Positions 41,838-50,760 of a stretch of DNA of 63,803 nucleotides are shown here, piece after piece (within the stretch, counting starts at the first letter, position 1; each line of letters opens with the position of its first letter). Origin of the DNA: Acidobacteriota bacterium (GTDB taxonomy: Bacteria; Acidobacteriota; Terriglobia; Bryobacterales; Bryobacteraceae); the NCBI GenBank assembly GCA_026394055.1, contig JAPKYZ010000086.1:1-63803 (forward strand), in the 5' to 3' direction. The notes beneath the pieces were generated by a model that did no database searches, was not told where the DNA came from, and saw nothing but the letters and a program-made list of their open reading frames with translations. A program made the translations under genes and the position numbers.

Positions 41838-43036
41838 TAGTGGCCCCGGGCTGCGCCCTCTTGCGCCATGATCTTTTCAATCTCCGCCGCTTCCTTGGGG
41901 AGGTCGGCCGTCAGCACCACGGAGCCTTGCTCAGTGATCAGGATCATGTCTTCAATGCGAATGCCCAAGCTCTCTTTCGGTAGATAGACGCCCGGCTCGA
42001 CAGTGATGACCGCGCCCGCAGCGAGCGGCACATCGTTGTCGGCAAAGTCATGCACGTCCAAGCCGATGTGGTGCGAGACGCCGTGGATCATAAAGTCGCC
42101 CAGCGGCTGCCGGTGTTTGTTCAACGTATCGATCGCCACCTGCTTCAACTGCTTGATCGTCGCCCCGGGCTTTGCCGCTGCGATGACGGCCTTCTCCGCC
42201 TTCAGCACCGCCTCATAGATCTCCCGCTGGCGCGGCGTGAACTTGCCATTCACCGGCACCGTGCGCGTGATGTCCCCCGCGTAGCCGGAGCATTCTGCGC
42301 CCACATCCATCAGCACCAGTTCACCCGCATCCATGCGGCGGCTGTTGCGGAAGTAGTGCAGCACCGTGCCATTGGGGCCCGAGCCGACAATCGGCGCGTA
42401 GGCATGACGCTCACACCCGCGGCTGAAGTACACCGAGCTCATCGCGTTGGCCAGCTCATACTCATAAAGGCCCGGCCGCACCACCTTCCACGAAGCCTTG
42501 TGCGCCGCAATCGAGGCGTCAATCGCCTTTTGCATGATGGCGAGTTCACCGGCCGATTTACGCATGCGGAGGCGTTGCAGTGAAGGCGAGGCATCTTCGA
42601 ATTCCAGGCCCGAGGCCAGCTTCTGCAGACGGGGCCGCAGCTCCGGCAGCGTGAAGACTTTGCCCTTTACCGCCGCCAAGTCGCCGGCCAGTGTGTCCAT
42701 CGGCTTCAGCGTGGCCCCCAGCGCAGGCTGATCTTCAAAGGCCAGCTTGCGGCCTGTCCAAACTTCACGCTTGGCATTACGTTTGTCCAGGTAGATCGTT
42801 GCCACCCCGTCGGTGATCATCACCGCTCCGCCGGGGTCGCGCAGGCCGGTGAGGTAATAGAAGTTCGGCTCCTGGAAGAAGCCGTCGCGTGTTTCGCCAT
42901 CCTGCTCCGGCGTGCCCAGCAGTACGTAGGTGCCTTTTTTGAGGGCCGCGCGGCGATCGGCAAAGTCATCGGCCCGCACCAGCGCGAGGCATGCTCCCAT
43001 CAGCAGCAACGTCGTCGCGAGGTGGTTCCACTTCAT
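41837..43036 (-). CDS. Exported M24 metallopeptidase (aminopeptidase P type)
   Basis: A 399-residue Xaa-Pro aminopeptidase-like protein with a signal peptide (MKWNHLATTLLLMGACLALVRA). The N-terminal creatinase-like domain is followed by the pita-bread fold with the five metal ligands in VLMDVGAECSGYAGDITRT (two Asp), HGVSHHIGLDVHD (His), TVEPGVYLP (Glu) and IRIEDMILIT (Glu). It would remove N-terminal residues before proline in the periplasm. ATGA overlap with the upstream phosphohexomutase gene shows tight coupling; why a peptidase is in this sugar-phosphate operon is not clear. Confidence 0.92.
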   Translation of the reverse strand: MKWNHLATTLLLMGACLALVRADDFADRRAALKKGTYVLLGTPEQDGETRDGFFQEPNFYYLTGLRDPGGAVMITDGVATIYLDKRNAKREVWTGRKLAFEDQPALGATLKPMDTLAGDLAAVKGKVFTLPELRPRLQKLASGLEFEDASPSLQRLRMRKSAGELAIMQKAIDASIAAHKASWKVVRPGLYEYELANAMSSVYFSRGCERHAYAPIVGSGPNGTVLHYFRNSRRMDAGELVLMDVGAECSGYAGDITRTVPVNGKFTPRQREIYEAVLKAEKAVIAAAKPGATIKQLKQVAIDTLNKHRQPLGDFMIHGVSHHIGLDVHDFADNDVPLAAGAVITVEPGVYLPKESLGIRIEDMILITEQGSVVLTADLPKEAAEIEKIMAQEGAARGH

Positions 43037-44397
43037 GATCCGAGTATATCGGTGCCGGCCTTCATCAGCACCTGGGTCCGCTCCGCGTCGCGGGATTCAA
43101 CCGACAGGCGCATCAACGGCTCAGTGTTTGAGCCGCGCACGTGCAGCCACGCGCCATCGGGCCAGATCAACTTCAACCCATCGGTGCGGTCGGCCTTGGC
43201 GTCCGGAAAGCGCGCCTCGGTGGCTTGGATGATGCCCGCCAGACGCCCATGCTGGAACGGAACCTTGGTCGAGACCCGATAGAACTTCGGCAGCCGCGCC
43301 GCCAGTTCCGTGATTCCCAGGCCCGTCTCGGCCATGCGGTCCAGCAGGAACGCCATGCCCGTGTAGCTATCGCGGCAGTAGTGCACCGTGGGGAAGATGA
43401 TGCCGCCGTTGGAGCCTTCGCCGCCGATCACCGCCTTGTGGGCCAGCATTCGCTCCACCACGTTGGCTTCGCCTACCGCGGAACGGAACACCTTGCAGCC
43501 ATGCCACGCCGCCACTTCATCAATCACCGACGACGAGGTGAGGTTCACCACCACATTGCCCGGCATGCGCGACAGCACCGCGTCCACCACCAGCGCCAGC
43601 ACCTCATCGTTATCCAGCAGTGTGCCGTCGGGCTTGGCCACCGCCAGCCGGTCTCCATCCGGGTCCTGCGCAAAGCCGATCTCAGCGCCGGTGCGCTTCA
43701 TCAGCTCCTTCAGATCGCCCAGCGATTGCGGCGTCGGCTCCGCTTCGCGCGGGAAGGGTTGCGTGGGGTCCACCGAGATGGCTTCGAGACGGCAGCCCAG
43801 CTCCTGCTCCAAGAAGTGCGGTGTCAGAATCGACCCGGCACCGTTCACGGCATCAATCGCCGCATGGAAATTGCGCTGCCGGATCCGGTCGCGGTTGACG
43901 CACTTCAGCACGCGGTCAAAGTGCATGCGTGCGGGCGTCGAATACTCCTGCGAGATGCTGCCCAGGCCAAAGTTGCCCGCATCGGTGAACTCGCCTTGGT
44001 GGAACAGGTCGATCAGTTCGCCGCGCTCATAGTGGTTGAAGAACTGGCCCTGCTCATTGAACAGCTTCAGCGCGTTGTACTCCGGCGGATTGTGCGAGGC
44101 CGTTAGCGCGATCCCGCCCAGCGCTCCGGTGGCCGCTACGTACATCTGGATGGTGGGGGTCGGCAACACGCCCACCTGCACCACATCGCAACCGGCGCTC
44201 AGCAAGCCACAGGTGACCGCGTGTTCCAGCATGGGGCCGCTCGACCGCGTGTCACGGCCCAGAATCACGCGGCCGCGGCCGGTGTACGTCCCAAAGGCTT
44301 GCGCGAAAGCACAAGCCAGGGCGGGCGTCAGGAACTCGCCCACCACGCCGCGAATGCCCGATACGCCGATCTTCAGCAGATGCTCACGTTTGCTCAT
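43033..44397 (-). CDS. glmM: Phosphoglucosamine mutase-like phosphohexomutase
   Basis: A 454-residue alpha-D-phosphohexomutase. The active-site serine loop TASHNPPEYNALKLF, the metal loop DPDGDRLAV, the sugar loop GEGSNGGIIFP and the phosphate loop RGSNTEPLMR are all intact. It is closest in pattern to GlmM/ManB-type bacterial enzymes that supply glucosamine-1-P or mannose-1-P for cell envelope synthesis. It is the second of two tandem paralogues joined by ATGA overlaps, and is the one with a textbook metal loop. Assignment to glucosamine versus mannose is not certain. Confidence 0.8.
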   Translation of the reverse strand: MSKREHLLKIGVSGIRGVVGEFLTPALACAFAQAFGTYTGRGRVILGRDTRSSGPMLEHAVTCGLLSAGCDVVQVGVLPTPTIQMYVAATGALGGIALTASHNPPEYNALKLFNEQGQFFNHYERGELIDLFHQGEFTDAGNFGLGSISQEYSTPARMHFDRVLKCVNRDRIRQRNFHAAIDAVNGAGSILTPHFLEQELGCRLEAISVDPTQPFPREAEPTPQSLGDLKELMKRTGAEIGFAQDPDGDRLAVAKPDGTLLDNDEVLALVVDAVLSRMPGNVVVNLTSSSVIDEVAAWHGCKVFRSAVGEANVVERMLAHKAVIGGEGSNGGIIFPTVHYCRDSYTGMAFLLDRMAETGLGITELAARLPKFYRVSTKVPFQHGRLAGIIQATEARFPDAKADRTDGLKLIWPDGAWLHVRGSNTEPLMRLSVESRDAERTQVLMKAGTDILGS

Positions 44398-45770
44398 GCG
44401 TGGGCCCTCGTCGTCTCCATCACTTCGTCAAACAAGTCCCGCGGAGCTGTCCCGCGCGCTTCAGCGATCACACGGACAAACGGCTCCGTCTGGCTCACGC
44501 GCACGTGGAACCATGCGTTCTGGCCCCAGCGCCCGCTGGGCAGGTCGACACGCAGGCCATCCTGGCGGTTGATGCTCACTTCGCCGAACGAAGTGGCGAG
44601 CAGCTCCAGCAGCTGTGGAATCTTATGGCGGCTAAGCGGCACTTCGCCCTTCAACATCGAATAGCCCGGCATCGCGGCCACCAGCTGCGACAACGGCTGC
44701 TGCTGCGCCGCGCACTTTTCAAGCAGCGTCAGCATCGTCGCTATGCCGTCATAGACAAACCGGAACTGAGGCATCATCACCGCACCCGTGCCCTCACCCG
44801 CCAGCGCGATCTGCTCGGGCCGGTGCGCGTTCAAGGCATCGATCGCCGCATTGCGGCCCACCGGCACCCGGACCACCTTGCCCCCATGCCAGCCCGCCAC
44901 CTCTTCGTTCAGCGACGTGGTGGAGATGTTGGTCAACACAATCTTGCCCTCGCTGCGCGGCAGTAGATAGTCGGCCAGCATCGGCAGAATCAGCTCTTCG
45001 GAGGCTGGCTCGCCCAGCTCCGTCGCAAAGGCCACGCGGTCGGAATCAGCATCAAACAGGAACCCGGCATCAGCCGACAGCGGCTGCACCAGCGGAGCCA
45101 GTTGCAGGCCCACCACGCGCGCCGACGTCGACGGCTCATGGGCAAAGCGGCCGTCCATCGTGGCATTGATCAAGATCAGCGAAAAGCCAAAGCGCTCATT
45201 CAACCGCCGCAGGATGCGCGAGGACGTGCCATTGGAACAATCCACCACCACGCGGAATTGGCGCAGCCGGTCGAAGTGGAAGACCTCGGAAAGCTCATCC
45301 AGATACCGGTCAATCGCCGAGCTGTCCATCTCCACGCGGCCCAGCTTGTTCCACGGCGCCGCATAGAAGCGCCGGAGGTGGTAGATATCGAGCAGCTCAT
45401 CCGCCTCGGCCGTAGTCAAGTACGTGCCCAGCGGACCAAAGAACTTCAGCGCGTTCCATTCCGCCGCGTTGTGGCTGGCGCTGATCGACACTCCGCCCGC
45501 CGCTTGCCGCTGGCGGATGGTGTGCTGAATGACGGGCGTGGAGGCAATGCCCAGATCGATCACGTCGCGCCCGGCGGCCAGCAACGCCGCCACCAGGCCT
45601 TCCCGTAGCATCAAGCCGCTGGCGCGCGGGTCACGCGCGATCACCACCGGGCCGTCGGTCGCCAAAAACGTGGCGAACGCGGCACCAAAGTCGAGGGCAT
45701 GGCTGGCCGTGATCCCGCCACGGCCCACCACCCCACGGACACCCACTTGCGAAATGCGCAGGCTGGCCAT
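44394..45770 (-). CDS. Second phosphohexomutase paralogue
   Basis: A 458-residue alpha-D-phosphohexomutase homologous to the next gene downstream. Active-site serine SASHNAAEWNALKFF is present; the metal loop is DADSDRVAF (Ser instead of Gly) and the phosphate loop is VSQTEPFVR. All metal Asp residues remain, so activity is likely but substrate preference may differ from the partner gene. The two coupled paralogues may work on two different hexose phosphates or form a hetero-oligomer. It begins 3 bp after the CBM9-like gene. Confidence 0.85.
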   Translation of the reverse strand: MASLRISQVGVRGVVGRGGITASHALDFGAAFATFLATDGPVVIARDPRASGLMLREGLVAALLAAGRDVIDLGIASTPVIQHTIRQRQAAGGVSISASHNAAEWNALKFFGPLGTYLTTAEADELLDIYHLRRFYAAPWNKLGRVEMDSSAIDRYLDELSEVFHFDRLRQFRVVVDCSNGTSSRILRRLNERFGFSLILINATMDGRFAHEPSTSARVVGLQLAPLVQPLSADAGFLFDADSDRVAFATELGEPASEELILPMLADYLLPRSEGKIVLTNISTTSLNEEVAGWHGGKVVRVPVGRNAAIDALNAHRPEQIALAGEGTGAVMMPQFRFVYDGIATMLTLLEKCAAQQQPLSQLVAAMPGYSMLKGEVPLSRHKIPQLLELLATSFGEVSINRQDGLRVDLPSGRWGQNAWFHVRVSQTEPFVRVIAEARGTAPRDLFDEVMETTRAHA

Positions 45771-45773
45771 AAG

Positions 45774-46475
45774 TTATTTCTTCAAGATCAATCGGCCGAA
45801 AGCTTCCGGCGTGTGATAGGTGGGCGTATTGGTGGGCTGCCAGGCGATGCCCGCGCGGTTGGGCTTGGGCCCTTGCAGGCGATAAAAGTTCACCCGCATC
45901 TCGGCGCCGGGTGTCGCCTTGGCCGGAGCGCCGCCTTCCCCGTTGATGCTCGCCACCGGGATCTGCATTTCGCCATACCAGACCTTGTTCGCCTCATCCA
46001 GGCGCGCCTTCACCTTAAAGCCTGAATCCCACTTCCAGCCACCTTCAGGAAGTGCGTTGACGCGGTCAATATCGAGATCCACCCATTCGCCGTGCGGCGA
46101 CACCTGGTATTCGCGATACCGCGTGATGGTCTTGAAATCGGCTCCGACAAACACTTCGGCTACATCCCATTCCCACAGCTTGTTGATCTCGGTGGTGGTG
46201 GCGGGGTTCTCTTTCGAAAAGAGCTTCTCGTAGGGGCAGATGAACAGGAAGTAGAGGTTGTCCTTGGTCCAGCGGGACCGGATCTCGGTGCGATGGCCGG
46301 GCGTCGGCTTGCCCATCGCGCCATTTTCCGCGATCACGCCGGGGACGCCTTTCCAGGCCGTGGACTGCGGGTCCGCCGTCAGCGCAAAGTCCTTCGAAGC
46401 ATGCACGCTCTCGATGCGGCCGGGGCCGTCGGCGTAGGCCAAAGTGGAGATCAACAAAAGGGTCGCGGTTCTCAT
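45774..46475 (-). CDS. Exported CBM9-like carbohydrate-binding protein
   Basis: A 233-residue secreted protein with signal peptide (MRTATLLLISTLAYA) and a single beta-sandwich of the family 9 carbohydrate-binding/DOMON-like type: RSRWTKDNLYFLFICP, the metal and sugar-site segment WEWDVAEVFVGADF, YREYQVSPHGEWVDLDID and the closing MRVNFYRLQGP. It should bind a glycan in the periplasm. It is the first gene of the six-gene operon. Its start is only 15 bp from that of the divergent esterase gene. Confidence 0.8.
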   Translation of the reverse strand: MRTATLLLISTLAYADGPGRIESVHASKDFALTADPQSTAWKGVPGVIAENGAMGKPTPGHRTEIRSRWTKDNLYFLFICPYEKLFSKENPATTTEINKLWEWDVAEVFVGADFKTITRYREYQVSPHGEWVDLDIDRVNALPEGGWKWDSGFKVKARLDEANKVWYGEMQIPVASINGEGGAPAKATPGAEMRVNFYRLQGPKPNRAGIAWQPTNTPTYHTPEAFGRLILKK

Positions 46476-46490
46476 GACATATTTGACTGT

Positions 46491-47309
46491 ATGCTAATGG
46501 CTCTACAAACGGCACTGGCCGCACTGGCACTGGCGCTGGACCCCACCGAGGCCAACATCGCCTATGACCAGTATGCCCAAACAAAGTTGGACGTTTTTGT
46601 TCCCGCAGGCGCGGCGGGCAAAAAGCTCCCGGGCGTACTGGCGATCCACGGCGGCGGCTGGCGCAGCGGATCGAAGGAGTCCTACGCGCCGAATCTGGTG
46701 GAGCCGTGGGTGGCCAAGGGCTTCGTCGTGGTCAGCGTCGAATACCGGCTCTCGGCCGTGGCCCCGGCTCCGGCGGCGGTGCAAGATGCGTTGAAGGCAG
46801 CCGAGTGGTTCCGCAAGAACGCGGCCAAGTACAACGTCGACCCCAAACGCATCATCGTCACCGGCACCAGCGCCGGCGCGCATCTGGCGCTGCTGGTGGG
46901 CATGCTCACCAAAGGCGCGGGCTTCGGCCCCACCGGCCGTATGGCCGCCATCGTCAACCTGTGGGGCATCACCGACGTCAATGAACAGATCGAAGGCCCG
47001 GGTCAACGCGAGTACGCCGTCCAGTGGCTGCCGGAATCGATGACCAATCGCCGCGAGCTCGCCACGCAGCTGTCACCGCAACGCCACGTGCGTAAGGGCC
47101 TGCCGCCGGTGTTGACCGTCCATTCCGATGCCGACCAAACGGTCCCCTATGAGCACGGCGTGACGCTCACCAAGATGCTGCGCGCGGAAGGCAACGATGC
47201 CGAGTTGTATTGCCTAAAAGGAGCCGCCCACGGCTTCCCCAAAGATCGGGTGCAGGAAGTCTACAGCCAGATCTTTCCGTTCCTGGCGAAGCGCGGCTTG
47301 ATGCCGTAA
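46491..47309 (+). CDS. Exported alpha/beta-hydrolase (esterase type)
   Basis: A 272-residue alpha/beta-hydrolase of the carboxylesterase/acetylxylan-esterase type with a short hydrophobic N terminus (MALQTALAALALALDPTEA) that may be a signal peptide. Oxyanion motif HGGGWRSG, nucleophile GTSAGAHLAL, acid in HSDADQTVPYEHG and catalytic His in GAAHGFPKD are complete. The open frame extends to 46092, but that part is antisense to the CBM9-like gene; ATG at 46491 or 46497 is the real start. Divergent pairing with a glycan-binding protein suggests a role in deacylating a carbohydrate. Confidence 0.85.
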   Translation: MLMALQTALAALALALDPTEANIAYDQYAQTKLDVFVPAGAAGKKLPGVLAIHGGGWRSGSKESYAPNLVEPWVAKGFVVVSVEYRLSAVAPAPAAVQDALKAAEWFRKNAAKYNVDPKRIIVTGTSAGAHLALLVGMLTKGAGFGPTGRMAAIVNLWGITDVNEQIEGPGQREYAVQWLPESMTNRRELATQLSPQRHVRKGLPPVLTVHSDADQTVPYEHGVTLTKMLRAEGNDAELYCLKGAAHGFPKDRVQEVYSQIFPFLAKRGLMP

Positions 47310-47415
47310 CGAAGAAGCTTGGTGGATTACCACTAGCAAGCCCCCAAAGCAGTTCTTGGCGATTTTGCGTTTTGGCGGGAAACCAAGCAGGCAGATTTGC
47401 GGCCGCGGACTGAGG

Positions 47416-48699
47416 CTATACCACCAGCTTCCACGGCTTGCGGTACTCGCGCGCCATGTACTTGCGGGCTTCCACTTGGCTGATGTACTCGCGGGCCGGG
47501 TCAAAATCGACACGGAGCTTCGAGCGCAGCGCGATGTTGCCCAGGTGGCACGTCGTGGTCGACTTGTGGCACAGCTCGATATCGGAATTGGGCTTGTTGC
47601 GGGTCTTCACGCAATCAAGGAAGTTCGCCCAGTGCCGGGCGTTGCCGGAATCGGTGGCCTTCACTTCTTCCGGTGGCACGGTGGAGTTCCGCTCCGGAAT
47701 CATCGTGTAGCGGGAGCGGTCCACATAAAGGGTCGCCTTGCTGCCCTGGAACAGAATGCCGCCGCCGGACCCATGGATGATCTGGCTGTGGCCGGAGCGG
47801 TTCTCGTAGGTGGCCAGGAAGCCCGGGTACTCATAGGTCACTTGCAGCGTGTCCGGCGTTTCGCGGTTGTCCTTCAGCCAGAACTTGCCGCCCAGCGCCA
47901 CGGTGGAGGTGGGCATCTTCTCATCCATCGCCATCTGCACGATGTCCAGCCAGTGGACGCCCCAATCGGTCATCATGCCGCCCGCGTAATCCCAGAACCA
48001 GCGGAAGTGCGAGAAGGCCTTGGGGTCGACCCCAAAGCGGTTGGGGTTGAACTCGCGCTTGGCCGCCGGGCCCAGCCACATGTCCCAATCGAGCTCCTTG
48101 GGTGCTTCGCCATTGGCCGGATTGCCGATGCCGTCCTGCGGCTGCAGACCGGCGTTCCAGGTGCGGACAAACGTGATGTCGCCCAGCACACCGCTCTTTA
48201 CCACCTCCGCCGCCTTCTGGAAGTGCACCGCGGAGCGCTGCATCGTCCCCGCTTGCACCACGCGCTTATACTTGCGAGCCGCGGCCACCATTTTCTGGCC
48301 TTCGTCGATCGTGACGCCGATGGGCTTTTCGACATAAACGTCCTTGCCCGCCTTGCAGGCTTCGACCGTCATGTAGGCGTGCCAGTGATCAGGCGTTGAG
48401 ATGCAGACCACGTCAATCGACTTGTCCGCCAACACCTCCCGGAAGTCCCGCACCTTCCGCACGCCCTCGCCCGCCGCCGCAGCGGCCTTGTCGAGGTTGG
48501 GCGTATAGACATCACACACCGCCGACACCACCAGATTCTCCTGCCTCTTGGCATTCGCCAAATTAGACTGCCCCATCCGGCCCACCCCAATAAAGGCCGC
48601 CGACACCTTGTCGTTAGCGCCTTTCAGGTTGCCGGTGAAGATGTTGGTAGTGAAAGCTGCCGTGGCAGCGGAGATAAATGTGCGGCGAGAGTCGGTCAT
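47416..48699 (-). CDS. Gfo/Idh/MocA-family oxidoreductase with Tat signal
   Basis: A 427-residue NAD(P)-dependent dehydrogenase of the glucose-fructose oxidoreductase family. A twin-arginine leader (SRRTFISAATAAFTTNIF) is followed by a Rossmann domain (AAFIGVGRMGQSN), the EKPIGVTIDEGQKMV catalytic segment and the C-terminal sugar-binding sheet. Exported Gfo/Idh/MocA proteins are common in Acidobacteria and Planctomycetes. The ATG at 48699 is preferred since the longer frame from 48846 runs antisense-free but lacks a signal and overlaps the DyP gene. It follows the DyP gene by 16 bp. Confidence 0.87.
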   Translation of the reverse strand: MTDSRRTFISAATAAFTTNIFTGNLKGANDKVSAAFIGVGRMGQSNLANAKRQENLVVSAVCDVYTPNLDKAAAAAGEGVRKVRDFREVLADKSIDVVCISTPDHWHAYMTVEACKAGKDVYVEKPIGVTIDEGQKMVAAARKYKRVVQAGTMQRSAVHFQKAAEVVKSGVLGDITFVRTWNAGLQPQDGIGNPANGEAPKELDWDMWLGPAAKREFNPNRFGVDPKAFSHFRWFWDYAGGMMTDWGVHWLDIVQMAMDEKMPTSTVALGGKFWLKDNRETPDTLQVTYEYPGFLATYENRSGHSQIIHGSGGGILFQGSKATLYVDRSRYTMIPERNSTVPPEEVKATDSGNARHWANFLDCVKTRNKPNSDIELCHKSTTTCHLGNIALRSKLRVDFDPAREYISQVEARKYMAREYRKPWKLVV

Positions 48700-48715
48700 G
48701 ACGACTGAGATTCTA

Positions 48716-50158
48716 TCAATCGCCGGTGCTGGTGGTTTGCCCGAGGCGTCGCAGGAACGGGATGCTGGGAGCGAAAAAGTACTCGCCGCCGCGCATTTTG
48801 ACTGCTTGCGAGAGAGAAACTGAGACAGTGTCGCCCTTCGGGCCATTCCACGCTTTCGGGAATTGGAGCGCCGGGATGACTGTTCCGGGCGCCACCTGAC
48901 CGATCACTGGGTCCAGCCCAGGCTGATCTCGAATCAACTCCAGACTGTTCGCCCAGAGGCGTTGAAGAGTGGCGAATTGACCCACGATGCTGGACATGAA
49001 CGCGGCAAACAGCAGGCCGACCGGGTGCCCTCCTTGCTCGCCGTACGGTACTCCACGACGGATGATGCGTGAATCGCGGACGAAGCTTTTCATCAGAATC
49101 AGATCCGAACGCGGATTCACGCGGCGAACATGAGAAAAGCCTGGACAGCGGGTGAACTCGAGATCCTCGTCCCTATTTGAGAAGTCATTGGCTGCCGTGC
49201 CTTGAGGGGCAGGATCCAGTACCAACGGAGTGCCATCCTTGTGACGACCCACCAACATTGCACCTGCTCGCTCCTGGTGAGTCTGAGGCGACTGAGCGTC
49301 AATCGTCTTCGCAATAGTGCTGACCATGTCTTCAAACTGAGGTACGTCCTGTTCGAGCTTCCGGAAGACCAAGAAGCTGCCATACCCTTCGCCAGGCGGC
49401 ACGCCCGGGTCGGGTAGCAGGGCCAGACTTAACGGCGCAGAAGGGTCCCACTTCGTGAACGCTTCGATGGAATCGCTGAAGAACAATGGCTGACTGATTC
49501 CGTCGGCGTACCCAAAATGCTCCTTCGTCCGTCCGGCCGCGTTGAAGAGCAGCTTGCCCGGTTCGACGTGGCAGTTTGCCTCCCCAACCCTAGCCACGGC
49601 TTGGCCTTCTGCGATCACTAGTGTTTTGGGATCATCGCTGGTGAGCCATAGTAGTCCGTGCCAGCGATTCTGTAACTTGTCTTGCCAATCGCTGACTTTG
49701 TCGTGGAAGGCGCGGAGGCTTGGCTGGCCGGTCATGCCATCCCTATAGAGCCCCTGCGCGAATAAGTCTCGGTCGCTGATGGTCAGCGCATCTTTGGCTG
49801 CCGCGAAGTCCAGCGCACTCAAGCTGTTGGCGAGACTGGCCAAGCCGAGACGCTCATATCCAGCTGCCGACAGCAACAAGTTCGCGAAAACATCGTTACT
49901 TGGCTCGGAGGTCTCCGACGCATCGCGTCGTAGCCGCTGCTGTTTCTCGGCATCGCGCCGTAGATCCTGCTGTTTCTCGGCGCTCGTAACAAAGCTGGCC
50001 AGGTCCGCCAGCATCCTCCGTCCCTCTTGACCTTCATCAAGAAGGAAGAATATCTGGCGGGTGTAGACGCGGCCGTAAGGGCTTAGGATGTTGCCCTGAA
50101 TCAGAGACAGGATATCATCCGTCCGGGAAATGCGGGTTTGGTTTAGATTAAAAGGCAT
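48716..50158 (-). CDS. DyP-type haem peroxidase
   Basis: A 480-residue dye-decolorising peroxidase-like protein. The family GxxDG motif is HFGYADGISQP, and the proximal haem His lies in CPGFSHVRRVNP with the later Arg in RIIRRGVPYG. A tandem 30-bp repeat (49921-49980) encodes a duplicated EKQQ(D/R)LRRDA unit near residues 60-80. There is no signal peptide and no encapsulin cargo tag. Base composition looks more AT-rich than in the flanking genes, suggesting acquisition. It is preceded by a small unknown gene and by the kinase and sigma genes on the same strand. Confidence 0.83.
   Translation of the reverse strand: MPFNLNQTRISRTDDILSLIQGNILSPYGRVYTRQIFFLLDEGQEGRRMLADLASFVTSAEKQQDLRRDAEKQQRLRRDASETSEPSNDVFANLLLSAAGYERLGLASLANSLSALDFAAAKDALTISDRDLFAQGLYRDGMTGQPSLRAFHDKVSDWQDKLQNRWHGLLWLTSDDPKTLVIAEGQAVARVGEANCHVEPGKLLFNAAGRTKEHFGYADGISQPLFFSDSIEAFTKWDPSAPLSLALLPDPGVPPGEGYGSFLVFRKLEQDVPQFEDMVSTIAKTIDAQSPQTHQERAGAMLVGRHKDGTPLVLDPAPQGTAANDFSNRDEDLEFTRCPGFSHVRRVNPRSDLILMKSFVRDSRIIRRGVPYGEQGGHPVGLLFAAFMSSIVGQFATLQRLWANSLELIRDQPGLDPVIGQVAPGTVIPALQFPKAWNGPKGDTVSVSLSQAVKMRGGEYFFAPSIPFLRRLGQTTSTGD
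49921..49980 (-). repeat. 30-bp in-frame tandem repeat in DyP gene
   Basis: Units 49921-49950 and 49951-49980 agree at 26 of 30 positions and encode two copies of a charged ten-residue block EKQQ(D/R)LRRDA. The block is probably a helical surface insertion between the first strands of the DyP fold. Confidence 0.85.
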
Positions 50159-50202
50159 TGGGTGTTCGGACTCAGCGACTGGTCGAGCCCATTCTCCGGA
50201 AG

Positions 50203-50724
50203 CTACCGGTCAGCGTCGAGAACCTCGGCCATTTCTCGCAACAACTTTAGCGCGACGATACAACTGCCCGGTGCGTACTCCTGTGCACCGTCGGCATTCT
50301 CCATGAAATCGGTGTCGTGTAACTCCTTCGAGCGTTGTCGGTTGGCCGCAGTGTTCAAGATGGCAAGGTTAACAGAGCACTTTCTCTGAAGGCCCTTATA
50401 AGTAAAAAGCTTACCGGGATTCAGTCCGAGGGCTCGGACCACTTGCTCGGCCGAGTCCGCTCCATTAAAGTACTTCGTACGCCAATCACCTATCTTTCCA
50501 CCCTGCTTTGCGTCCAACGCTGCCCCTTTAGCAAATAAGAACGTCGAGAGGAAAGTTAATTCCGTGACGATGTGCTCGATTGAGCGGCCGTCCAACCCGG
50601 TCGCTGCGGGTGGATTCTTGCTAAGGTCTTCGAAGCTGCGGCCTTGCTTGGCCGCCTGGGAGATCTCGTGCAACTGTTCGGCGAGAAACAGGATCTTGTC
50701 TTTTTGCGCATTGCTGAGAGCCAT
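50203..50724 (-). CDS. Conserved-looking protein of unknown function
   Basis: A 173-residue soluble, largely helical protein that I do not recognise. It starts with a charged helix (MALSNAQKDKILFLAEQLHEISQAAK), has an Asp/Arg-rich middle and no membrane segment or metal motif, and only one Cys-containing stretch (RKCSVNLAILNTAANR, then PGSCIVALKLLREM). A GAAGGA lies about 6 nt before the ATG. It sits 36 bp behind the kinase gene and 44 bp ahead of the DyP gene, in a lower-GC stretch, so it may be acquired with the peroxidase and act with it. Confidence 0.6.
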   Translation of the reverse strand: MALSNAQKDKILFLAEQLHEISQAAKQGRSFEDLSKNPPAATGLDGRSIEHIVTELTFLSTFLFAKGAALDAKQGGKIGDWRTKYFNGADSAEQVVRALGLNPGKLFTYKGLQRKCSVNLAILNTAANRQRSKELHDTDFMENADGAQEYAPGSCIVALKLLREMAEVLDADR

Positions 50725-50760
50725 GGTAAGTCCTTCGTGGATAGTGGGAGTGGACGATAG

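Noticed and set aside
48716..48760. Encapsulin cargo tag on the DyP peroxidase
   Set aside because: The C terminus RRLGQTTSTGD lacks the usual hydrophobic/Gly-Ser-Leu tag and no encapsulin gene is present.
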